Shown: positions 34,976 through 41,967 of the stretch, one piece after another
Layout: each line of letters begins with the position of its first letter
Position numbering within the stretch: position 1 is the stretch's first letter
Assembly: GCA_963787415.1 (NCBI GenBank)
Contig: CAWBCO010000002.1
Coordinates: 620,001 to 684,000 of the forward strand
Origin: CAVUWL01 sp963787415
GTDB taxonomy: Bacteria > Actinomycetota > Thermoleophilia > Solirubrobacterales > 70-9
Direction of reading: 5' to 3'
Length of the DNA: 64,000 bases
Position numbers and translations under genes: made by a program
The notes under the pieces: generated by a model
Database searches by the model: none
What the model was told of the DNA's origin: nothing
Seen by the model: only the letters and a program-made list of their open reading frames with translations

Positions 34976-35425
34976 TCAGCTGGTCGCGGTCCAGCTCACA
35001 GTCTCGCCGGAACTACCCGAATTGAAGTGCGAGGTGACCTTGCCAATCGCCTTGCCATGCTTCAGAAACGTCCCGGTAACCGTGTCGCTGCCGATGCTCT
35101 TGGTCGACCCAGGCCCCATCAACTTCAGCGCGGCCTTGAATTTGCCATTCTTGATGCGCGCCGAGCCGCCGCTCGGGCGCTCGACGCCGCCGCAGCCTCC
35201 GCTGCACTTAAAGGGCGTGATCACGGAAAGGTCCATGACTCGCTTGCCGCTCGCCGAGACGGTGAACGAGATCGCTTCCGTGGCCCCTCCCTTATAGCTG
35301 CCCGAGTACGACGCGCCCTTGCTCGTAGAGGACGCAAGCGCAATCCCGGCGCTCGCTAGCACAGCTACGGCGGCGAGTGCGCCGCATCTCCACAGGCGTC
35401 TGCCAAGCGCGCGTCGGATCTTCAT
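34976..35425 (-). CDS. Secreted hypothetical protein
   Basis: A 149-residue protein with a signal peptide (MKIRRALGRRLWRCGALAA, cleavage probably near ALASS) and a mature beta-rich domain. Patterns include GSYKGGATEAISFTVSASG and a Cys-Gly cluster CSGGCGG, then ARIKNGKFKAALKL and FLKHGKAIGKVTSHF. It resembles small secreted proteins of unknown role that are common in this order. It lies between the Abi-type gene and the HTH gene, all on the minus strand. Confidence 0.7.
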   Translation of the reverse strand: MKIRRALGRRLWRCGALAAVAVLASAGIALASSTSKGASYSGSYKGGATEAISFTVSASGKRVMDLSVITPFKCSGGCGGVERPSGGSARIKNGKFKAALKLMGPGSTKSIGSDTVTGTFLKHGKAIGKVTSHFNSGSSGETVSWTATS

Positions 35426-35471
35426 ACCCAGGCCTCCAGTTGTGGCTTAGAGGGTCAACCCCACCTGGAGT

Positions 35472-35672
35472 CTATTGATCGAAAAGGGTGCCCAAGTGAT
35501 CGTCGAGCCGAGAGCGCAACGCGTACCAGCGGCGGCCGATCTTGAAGGCCGGGATCACTCCTCGCCGCATAAAGTCGAGTGCGGTGGTGCGCTGGACGCG
35601 GAGCACTTTTGCGACATCGGTTGCCGTCAGCAGATCGTCGCGAGTAAACGATGGGTGGGTGTCTGAGTGCAC
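35472..35672 (-). CDS. Excisionase-like helix-turn-helix DNA-binding protein
   Basis: A 66-residue HTH_17/MerR-like protein: LLTATDVAKVLRVQRTTAL then FMRRGVIPAFKIGRRWYAL. This is the excisionase/AlpA pattern in which a winged helix reads the att region DNA. The GTG at 35672 is preceded by AGAGGAAAA. It sits 20 bases after the transglycosylase gene and may act as Xis for the integrase at 30856, or as a regulator. Assignment as Xis is inference. Confidence 0.8.
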   Translation of the reverse strand: MHSDTHPSFTRDDLLTATDVAKVLRVQRTTALDFMRRGVIPAFKIGRRWYALRSRLDDHLGTLFDQ

Positions 35673-35691
35673 GATTTTCCTCTTCTCTTCC

Positions 35692-36693
35692 CTACAACCC
35701 CGGCGGATGGCGCAGCTGAAAGCCGGCCAGGTAGCTGGCGGAGAAGTTGCCCTGCGGAATCCACCCCGGCCCGCCGCCCGGATTGCTGTCAGAGGTTCCC
35801 CAGTAGCGCTCACTCGGCGGCGTCACGCCCGGCATGAACTCGATGAAGGTGTGGGCTTCTGGCCCGTAGGGCTTGACGTGGATAGTGACCTCCCGCCCCG
35901 GCCCGGGTTCGCCCCACCCCACCAGCTCGGTGGTGTCCATGGTCGGGTTGTGAAAGCCACCGACCTGGAGTAGGTGAGAAACGGCTGAGGAGCAATCGAA
36001 GGGACCGTTGGGTGGAGTCGGAGACTCGCCATGGGACCCGCCCCAGACGTAGGGGATGTGCAAGGCGTTGATCCGCGCCGCCTCGGTGAGCATCCGCTGA
36101 AGCGCGGGGCCGGTATCCGCGGCGGCGCAGTCGCCGAACCCCGCGGTCTCGACGCTGCCCGTTCCCTGAAAGCGCTTGGCCTCAGCGAGGACCTCGGCCA
36201 CATACCAACCAGCGTGGTTGTAGGCGAGGATCGCCGCCTGCCAGTTGCCGGGCGCGCCGGAGGCGCGCAGGTAGCGAGCCGCGGAGAAGATCGCATCCCA
36301 GGGGTCATAGGGGTCCTTGCTACCGTCGTGGTCGGCGTCGACGCCCCAAATAGCCCAGGTCGAGGGCTCAAACTGCATCCAGCCGATCGCACCCGCCGAG
36401 GAGGGGCCCATGTTGGTGCCGAAGCCGGTCTCGACCTCGTTGATCGCGGCGAGGATCGCCGGGCCCTGCTCACCCAAGCCGTAACGCGAGGCTGCCGTCT
36501 CATAGATCGGCACCAAGCGGCTCGGCACCTTTGAGCTGAGCCCGCCAACCGTGCTGCCGCCGCCACAGTTCGGCGAGGCACCGAAGATCAGCCCGATCGA
36601 GAGGACGAGGGCGATCAGCGCCGCGAGCAGCCCGAGCGGGATCCCGAGCAGGAGCTTCGGGGCGCGGGGAGCAGACAGTGAGCCGGCCTCCAT
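35692..36693 (-). CDS. Bifunctional lytic transglycosylase / NlpC-P60 cell-wall hydrolase (T4SS VirB1-like)
   Basis: A 333-residue wall hydrolase. One anchor helix (about residues 14-38) is followed by an SLT domain with catalytic Glu88 in NEVETGFG and the SAGAIGWMQFEPSTW motif, then an NlpC/P60-like domain with Cys234 in GPFDCSSAVSHLL and His281 in EAHTFIEF. Such two-headed enzymes cleave both glycan and peptide to let a secretion channel pass the wall, as VirB1/TcpG/CwlT do in Gram-positive conjugation. It lies at the edge of the T4SS cluster, on the opposite strand. Confidence 0.9.
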   Translation of the reverse strand: MEAGSLSAPRAPKLLLGIPLGLLAALIALVLSIGLIFGASPNCGGGSTVGGLSSKVPSRLVPIYETAASRYGLGEQGPAILAAINEVETGFGTNMGPSSAGAIGWMQFEPSTWAIWGVDADHDGSKDPYDPWDAIFSAARYLRASGAPGNWQAAILAYNHAGWYVAEVLAEAKRFQGTGSVETAGFGDCAAADTGPALQRMLTEAARINALHIPYVWGGSHGESPTPPNGPFDCSSAVSHLLQVGGFHNPTMDTTELVGWGEPGPGREVTIHVKPYGPEAHTFIEFMPGVTPPSERYWGTSDSNPGGGPGWIPQGNFSASYLAGFQLRHPPGL

Positions 36694-36702
36694 CGTCCCT
36701 GC

Positions 36703-37209
36703 TCAGCTCGGCGGTGAGATCGCCACAACCCGCCAGCGGGAGTCACGGTGTTCAACGAGGAACCCGACCGAGAAGGGCGGCGAGCGGCCGTCGCCGATCC
36801 TGACGCTGGCGTTAAGCGCGCGGGCGCTCTGCGCTTCGATCGCTACCGAGAGGGCGCGAGGGCGAAGGCGGAGACGAGCCGGCGGCACCCGCACCGCGGC
36901 GGCTTCGATACGGCGCTGGAGCGTTGGCGTCGCCTCGGGGAGGCGCGGCGGATGTGGCAGGTAGACGGCCCGGGCGTAGGCAGCGGCGAAGCGACCGGCG
37001 ACGCTGGCCGCGCGGGTTAGCTGGGAGGCGGCGATCGGGCCGCCGCGGCCGCCGAAGACGAGTGAGGCATTCCGTTCGGCGCGCCGGGCGCCGGAGGGAC
37101 CGCAGCCGCCTGCGCCGAGCGCGGCGAGAACCATGAGAGCGACGATTGCCACGGGCGCAATGCGAGCCGGTTTTGAGGCGGTTGAAGGGCAGTCGGCGGA
37201 ATGGTCCAT
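36703..37209 (-). CDS. Putative lipoprotein next to T4SS genes
   Basis: About 168 residues starting MDHSADCPSTASKPARIAP; an in-frame ATG 20 codons upstream is also possible. A hydrophobic segment ends in a lipobox-like GAGGC, so the protein may be a lipoprotein. The mature part is Arg/Ala-rich with LTRAASVAGRFAAAYARAVY and a small beta domain near the end (VGFLVEHRDSRWRVVAISP) similar in shape to VirB8/NTF2-like folds. It shares an operon with the lytic transglycosylase (nine-base gap). No family assigned. Confidence 0.65.
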   Translation of the reverse strand: MDHSADCPSTASKPARIAPVAIVALMVLAALGAGGCGPSGARRAERNASLVFGGRGGPIAASQLTRAASVAGRFAAAYARAVYLPHPPRLPEATPTLQRRIEAAAVRVPPARLRLRPRALSVAIEAQSARALNASVRIGDGRSPPFSVGFLVEHRDSRWRVVAISPPS

Positions 37210-37344
37210 TGCGGCCCTGTTGTCCGCCGCGCAGGCACTTTGCATCGATTTGAAATCAAGCCGATGCAACCGAACCTCTTGATGGACAAGGAGCGTGGGA
37301 CCGAAGTCGTAAGGTCAACCGAGAACGCTAGCCAAGGAGGCTTG

Positions 37345-37386
37345 ATGCAGATCACCAAAGCTGGGACGATCGAGGTCGATGTTTAA
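37345..37386 (+). CDS. 13-codon leader ORF overlapping the membrane sigma-like gene
   Basis: ATG at 37345 follows an ideal AAGGAGG at 37334-37340 and encodes MQITKAGTIEVDV, stopping at 37386. The next gene starts inside it (ATG at 37379), giving an eight-base overlap (ATGTTTAA). The downstream gene has no other ribosome site, so its translation probably depends on this leader. Few leaders are so short, so it is easily missed. Confidence 0.6.
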   Translation: MQITKAGTIEVDV

Positions 37387-38638
37387 GAGCACGGTGCAAG
37401 CGGAGTTGAGTCAGGCTGAGCTCGACGGCGCTCGGCTCGGCTTCTCCCAACTGCTTCGGCGCAAGCGCTTCTCACCCCAGTTCATCGCCAACCATCGCGA
37501 CGACCTGCTTGCCACCGCCCAGCTCGAGTACACCCGCCGGATCACCGAAGGCATCGAGGTCGAGAACCCCGCCGGCTGGATCATCAACTGCGCCTGGCGC
37601 CGCACCCAGAATCTTCTTGAGGCCCAGGGTCGCGGCCCGCGGCTGATCTCGACCGAGCGCAGCGGGGCGATCACCGACGACCTGGGCCACAGTCCCGAGG
37701 ATGCGGCGCTGGAGTTCGATCGGTTCCGCAAGGTGCAGGAGGCGATCGAGCAGCTCTCGACTGATCAACGCAAGCTGCTCGAGCTCGCCTACTTCGAGGA
37801 GATGGGAGTGCGCGAAGCGGGGCGATTCCTCGGCTGGCACTCCTCCAAGGCGCAGCGCTGTCATGAATCCGCACGGCGAAGGATCCAGGAGCTACTCGGC
37901 GTCGAGAGCCTCGACGAGCTGGAGATCCCGATCGGCCTGGCGGCCTGGCTCTCGCTGGCGAGCCGACGCTCCGCTGGCCTTCACCTGCCGGCGGGGATCG
38001 AAGCCGCGGGCGAGAGGGCCGGTCGCGGCGCCGGGCACCTCTGGGCACGCACGCAGGAGCTGGCGCGTCGCTTCCTGGCGCTCGGCGGCGGCGAACCCAG
38101 CGGTGGCGTCGTCGCGGGAGGAGTGGCCCGCACGGCCGGGGTCTGTGGGGCTGCGGCGGTTGCCTGCCTGGCAGCCGGCGTGGTCGGCCCGGGCCTCGGC
38201 GGGGTCAACCTGCTCGGCACACACCATCACAGCCCCGCGCCGCGTGAGCGGTCGGCGCAGACCGCGGATCGCTCAAGTGCTGTGGTGAGCCCGCCGGTCG
38301 GGGAAGTCCAGGCCTCCCCCACTCGCTCGCTAGCGTCCACCACCTCCGCGCCCCAGGCGTCCGACAAGAACGGCGGCGGGCACCACGCAAGGGCCGAAGC
38401 CGAAGCCGAAGCCTCCAGCTCGGCCGCCAGCCCGAACCGACAAGTCGAACAGGAGTTCAGCCCGTTCGCCAGCGGTGGATCCACCTCGACGACCACAGCC
38501 GCTCCCGCCTCCAGCACAGCTTCCTCCTCCTCAGGCAGCTCGTCATCGAGCGGCCCCTCATCAGGCGCCAGCTCCTCCTCCCCGGCAGCGGCGAGCGCTG
38601 GGAAGCAGACGACTCAGGAGTTCGGCGCCTTCAAGTAA
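37379..38638 (+). CDS. Membrane-anchored sigma-70-like factor with extracytoplasmic Ser-rich tail
   Basis: A 419-residue protein. Residues 1-185 have sigma-factor regions 2 and 4: NPAGWIINCAWRRTQNLLE matches region 2, and IEQLSTDQRKLLELAYFEE with VREAGRFLGWHSSKAQRCH match region 4 HTH. A helix at about 245-272 spans the membrane, and residues 280-419 are Ser/Ala/Thr-rich and probably outside the cell. The tail holds two similar motifs, QVEQEFSPF and TTQEFGAFK at the end. It leads the T4SS cluster. Direct regulation of the cluster by this protein is inference. Confidence 0.8.
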   Translation: MFKSTVQAELSQAELDGARLGFSQLLRRKRFSPQFIANHRDDLLATAQLEYTRRITEGIEVENPAGWIINCAWRRTQNLLEAQGRGPRLISTERSGAITDDLGHSPEDAALEFDRFRKVQEAIEQLSTDQRKLLELAYFEEMGVREAGRFLGWHSSKAQRCHESARRRIQELLGVESLDELEIPIGLAAWLSLASRRSAGLHLPAGIEAAGERAGRGAGHLWARTQELARRFLALGGGEPSGGVVAGGVARTAGVCGAAAVACLAAGVVGPGLGGVNLLGTHHHSPAPRERSAQTADRSSAVVSPPVGEVQASPTRSLASTTSAPQASDKNGGGHHARAEAEAEASSSAASPNRQVEQEFSPFASGGSTSTTTAAPASSTASSSSGSSSSSGPSSGASSSSPAAASAGKQTTQEFGAFK

Positions 38639-38657
38639 GCCAGCGGCGGCGCGAGAG

Positions 38658-38889
38658 CTACCTGAGGAGGCGGAGGAACTCCTCGCGACTGATCCCAGCG
38701 TCGGCCAGGGTTCCGGCAAGCGTGCCTCGCTTGAGTTCGCGGGCGTGGACGGCGACGGAGATCACCTTGGGGTTTTCCATGTAGCGGAACTGGTGATGAC
38801 TGCCCTTGGAGCGCACGAGCCGCCCAGCCCTTCTGTTCGAGTACCTAGTTCAGCTGCCGCGGGCGGACGGCGGGGAGCCGCCGGCTCAC
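38658..38889 (-). pseudogene. hicA: HicA-family mRNA interferase toxin, inactivated
   Basis: The frame from GTG 38889 (overlapping the hicB stop as GTGA) reads RRLPAVRPRQLN and then a TAG stop. After a one-base shift the HicA core appears: SKGSHHQFRYMENPKVISV with the catalytic His, then AVHARELKRGTLAGTLAD, ISREEFLRLLR, ending at 38658. One in-frame stop and one shift mean no toxin as sequenced. HicA cleaves mRNA; its antitoxin is intact next door. Confidence 0.8.
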
Positions 38890-39110
38890 GCAGGGACTTT
38901 GATCCGCTCGATCTGGGAGGGCTCAGGGAGCGGGCTGCCCTCTTCCCTGAGCACTGCGAGGTGCCCCTCGATCGCATCGCGCGCCATCTGCAGAGCTTCC
39001 TCGCGAGTCCCGCCCCGGGTATGACAGCCCGGAAGGTCGGGCACAGACACGCTGAAGCCACCCTCGGGCTCGGGGTGAAGGACGACCTCGAATTCGCGCT
39101 CCTTTGCCAT
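38886..39110 (-). CDS. hicB: HicB-family antitoxin
   Basis: A 74-residue protein with the partial RNase H-like HicB fold: EFEVVLHPEPEGGFSVSVP, LPGCHTRGGTREEALQMA and AIEGHLAVLREEG. It neutralises HicA. The gene overlaps the downstream hicA remnant as GTGA, with order hicB-hicA. It is inserted between the sigma-like gene and the first T4SS subunit on the opposite strand. Confidence 0.9.
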   Translation of the reverse strand: MAKEREFEVVLHPEPEGGFSVSVPDLPGCHTRGGTREEALQMARDAIEGHLAVLREEGSPLPEPSQIERIKVPA

Positions 39111-39228
39111 CTCGATTCCATCCCAGCATACGCCCGCCGCTGGGGCCGATCATGGCGAACCGATGCAAACGCCCTTCGCGCTGGACAACCACGGCGAACG
39201 CCTTCCCCAACCGCAAAGGAGCCCCGCC

Positions 39229-39549
39229 GTGGCACTCGCGACCTTCGTCAAGTTTCAGCTCCTCCTGACGAGCGCCGCCGTCAGCGTCAAGCCCGACCCG
39301 AGCGCTCTACCCGGCACCTCGGCGCTTGAAAAGCTGATCGACGGCCTCGCCGCGGTGGCGCTTTTGGGCTGCGTAGCCGGAGTCCTGATCGGCGCCGCCC
39401 AGTGGGCGCTCGGCAGCAAATCCAACAACTACTCCCACGCCTCCGACGGGCGCTCGAAGGTGATGTATGGGCTTTTGGGGGCGTTTGTGATCGGCGCCGG
39501 GGCGGCGATCATCAACTTTTTCTACAGCGCCGGGCAGTCGGTGCGTTGA
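39229..39549 (+). CDS. Small two-helix T4SS membrane subunit (pilin/VirB2-like)
   Basis: A 106-residue protein from GTG 39229, chosen because AAAGGAG lies just upstream; an earlier ATG at 39163 gives a non-family N-terminus. Two hydrophobic helices (about LIDGLAAVALLGCVAGVLIG and VMYGLLGAFVIGAGAAIIN) are joined by a basic/Asn loop (GSKSNNYSHASDGRSK). Small two-helix subunits at this place in actinobacterial conjugation clusters are VirB2/DUF6112-like. The name rests on layout, not on a motif. Confidence 0.65.
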   Translation: MALATFVKFQLLLTSAAVSVKPDPSALPGTSALEKLIDGLAAVALLGCVAGVLIGAAQWALGSKSNNYSHASDGRSKVMYGLLGAFVIGAGAAIINFFYSAGQSVR

Positions 39550-40253
39550 TGGCCGCCTCCCTCCCCCAGCCCCGCCCGAGCGCCGCAAAAAGTCGCCGGC
39601 CTGGACTGATCCGCGCCTTTCTCGGGCTCGCAGCCCTGGCGCTCGGCCTGCTGCTCGGCAGGGCCAGCGCCCCGGCTGATGTCCGCAGCGTCGAGGCAGC
39701 GCCCGTCGCTGGCGATACGCGGACGCAGGCCGGAGTCCCGATCGGCTTCTCCCACACTGCCGCCGGCGCCGCCGAGGCGGTGGCTGCCTACCAGCGCGCC
39801 TTCGCCACCCCGGAGATCCTGCACCCGGGGGTGCTGCGGGCGCGGATCGAGGCGGTGGCGGCACCCGACTACGTGCAGACGATGCTCGGCGCCAACGGCC
39901 CTGGCGAGCAGCGGATCGCCGCCGGTCCGATCGGGCAGGGCAGCCGCGCCGACCTGCGGACGCTCTATGCGGCGGTGCCGATCGGTTTCCGGATCGAGTC
40001 CTACTCCCCAGCTCGCACCCGGATCCTGACCTGGGGCTTCACCCTGCTCGGCAACGACTCCGCGGTCGAACCGGCGGCCTACTTCGGACTCACCCACACC
40101 GAGCTGATCTGGAGCGGCGGGCGCTGGAGAATCGCCGAAACCCGCGCCGGATTCGGCCCGACCCCGAAGCTGGCCACACCACCGGGACCGCTCGGCGGCT
40201 ACGGCGTGATCGGCCTCGCCACCGGATTGCGGAGCTATGAGCTGGCGCCGTAG
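39549..40253 (+). CDS. VirB8/TcpC-like T4SS accessory protein
   Basis: A 234-residue protein starting at ATG 39549, which overlaps the previous stop (TGATG). One N-terminal helix (LIRAFLGLAALALGLLLG) anchors an extracytoplasmic NTF2-like alpha/beta domain, with AAEAVAAYQRAFATPEILHP, YAAVPIGFRIESYSPARTR and a Trp/Gly-rich closing sheet (LTHTELIWSGGRWRI). This matches the shape of VirB8/TcpC conjugation proteins. Overlaps with both neighbours show tight co-translation. Confidence 0.7.
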   Translation: MAASLPQPRPSAAKSRRPGLIRAFLGLAALALGLLLGRASAPADVRSVEAAPVAGDTRTQAGVPIGFSHTAAGAAEAVAAYQRAFATPEILHPGVLRARIEAVAAPDYVQTMLGANGPGEQRIAAGPIGQGSRADLRTLYAAVPIGFRIESYSPARTRILTWGFTLLGNDSAVEPAAYFGLTHTELIWSGGRWRIAETRAGFGPTPKLATPPGPLGGYGVIGLATGLRSYELAP

Positions 40254-41967
40254 AGCGCTGCCGGCCTGCGGTCTCGCCGCCCTCTTGGCACTGCTGGTCG
40301 TACTCGCCCAGCCCTCTCCCCCACCCGCGCGGGCCAACATCGCCTGCGAAGCGGCCAGCGCTCCCGCCCACGCGCTGACCGGTGGGATCGGCGCGATCAC
40401 CGGCGGTGCGATCGGCGGCGGCAACCCGGTCGGCGAAGCCTGCAACTCACTCACCAACGGGGTGGTGGGAGCGGTCACCGCACCGATCACAAGCGCGCTG
40501 AAGGGGATCGGCAGCGGCATCTTCAACCAGATCACCGGCTGGGTGACCGAAGGCGCCACCTGGCTGATCGGCCAGGTGATCTCGGCAATCGATCAGACTA
40601 CGACGCCCCAGCTCACCACCAAGGGCTTTCTCTCCGAGTACGGCCGGATGGCGGAGATCGCCGTCTTCCTCGCCGCTGCGATGCTGCTCGCGGCGGTCCT
40701 GGAGGGACTGGCGCAGGGCAGCTCCGCCCTGCTGGTCCGGGTCGTCCTGGTCAACCTGCCGCTCGCCTTCCTCGCCACCAGCGTCGCCTACGCGGTCGTG
40801 CAGTTGCTGCTCGTCGCCACCGACGGGCTCTGCCACGCGATCGCGGTTGCGACCGCCCACAACAGCCAGCGCTTCTTCACCGCGGCGATCGGTGACCTCG
40901 GCAAGGCCGGTGGAACGGCGGGAAAAGCGGTCGGTGGAACCGGCGGAGCTGATCCCGCGACCGGCGCGGTCGGTCAGGCGGCCGGAGCGACCGCGGTGCC
41001 GCTCTTCGTCACCTTCCTGGCGGCAATCATCGGTGCCTTCGCCGCCTTCTTCGTCTGGATCGAGCTGCTGATGCGAGACGCGGCGGTCTACGTCGTTGCC
41101 CTCTTCATGCCGCTGGCGCTGGCGACCTCGATCTGGCCGCGCTGGTCGGGCACCCTGCGCCGCAGCGGCGAGCTGCTCGTCGTCGTGATCGGCTCGAAGT
41201 TCGTGATCGTCTCGATCATCAGCCTCGCCGCCGGGCTGATCGCAGAAAACGACGGCCAGATCGAGCACATCCTCGCCGCCTCGGCGCTGATGCTGCTCGC
41301 GTGCTTTTCGCCCTTCGTCCTGTTCAAACTCGTCCCCTTCGCCGAGGGCGCGATGGGCGCCGCCTACGGGCGTCGCTCGGCGGCGGGCGGAGCCAGCGGC
41401 GGCGGGGGCCAGCTGCTCAGCAACACCCAGATGGTGAGCAACATGGCGCGCTCCAACTGGGGCGGTTCGTCTGCGACGCCAGGCGGTAGCGGAAAGAGCG
41501 GTGGCGCCCCCGGCCCGGAGCCGGGAGGAGGCGGTGGCGAGCGTGGCCCCAGTTCGGGCAAGGCGGGCGCGGGCGGTGGCGGAGCCGGAGCCGCCGAGGC
41601 GAGCGCAGTTGGCGCCGGTGCCGCTGCCGTCCCAGCCGCGGCGGTTGCAGCCGCTCCCGCTGCGGCGGCCAAGGGAGCGCGAGCTGCCGGGCAGGGCCTC
41701 GCGCAGAGCGACACCGCCCAAGCGGCGAGCGATGCGCCGCCTCGGCAGGCGATGCCCAGCGGCGGTGGAGGCGCGGGTGCGAGGGGCGCCACCCCTCCGA
41801 GGACCGCGGAGGGCGCCGGCCATAGCTCGAACCGGCGCGAGGCATCTGGCGGCAGCGCGCCCAGCCCGCGCGAGGCGATCGGCGGCAAGGTGACTGGCCC
41901 CGGCGAGCAGCCGCCGCGGCCGGTCACCGAGCTTGCGGTCAAGCGCGAGCCGAAGGGAGCGAAGTGA
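40237..41967 (+). CDS. VirB6/TrbL-like integral membrane T4SS protein
   Basis: A 576-residue protein. A signal-like N-terminus (LPACGLAALLALLVVLA) is followed by about six helices up to residue 380 (for example MAEIAVFLAAAMLLAAVLE, FVTFLAAIIGAFAAFF and LLMRDAAVYVVALFMPLAL). Residues 390-576 are Gly/Ala/Pro-rich and probably cytoplasmic. The layout of a polytopic core with a disordered tail is that of TrbL/VirB6, which forms part of the translocation channel. It overlaps the previous gene by 17 bases. Confidence 0.85.
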   Translation: MSWRRRALPACGLAALLALLVVLAQPSPPPARANIACEAASAPAHALTGGIGAITGGAIGGGNPVGEACNSLTNGVVGAVTAPITSALKGIGSGIFNQITGWVTEGATWLIGQVISAIDQTTTPQLTTKGFLSEYGRMAEIAVFLAAAMLLAAVLEGLAQGSSALLVRVVLVNLPLAFLATSVAYAVVQLLLVATDGLCHAIAVATAHNSQRFFTAAIGDLGKAGGTAGKAVGGTGGADPATGAVGQAAGATAVPLFVTFLAAIIGAFAAFFVWIELLMRDAAVYVVALFMPLALATSIWPRWSGTLRRSGELLVVVIGSKFVIVSIISLAAGLIAENDGQIEHILAASALMLLACFSPFVLFKLVPFAEGAMGAAYGRRSAAGGASGGGGQLLSNTQMVSNMARSNWGGSSATPGGSGKSGGAPGPEPGGGGGERGPSSGKAGAGGGGAGAAEASAVGAGAAAVPAAAVAAAPAAAAKGARAAGQGLAQSDTAQAASDAPPRQAMPSGGGGAGARGATPPRTAEGAGHSSNRREASGGSAPSPREAIGGKVTGPGEQPPRPVTELAVKREPKGAK

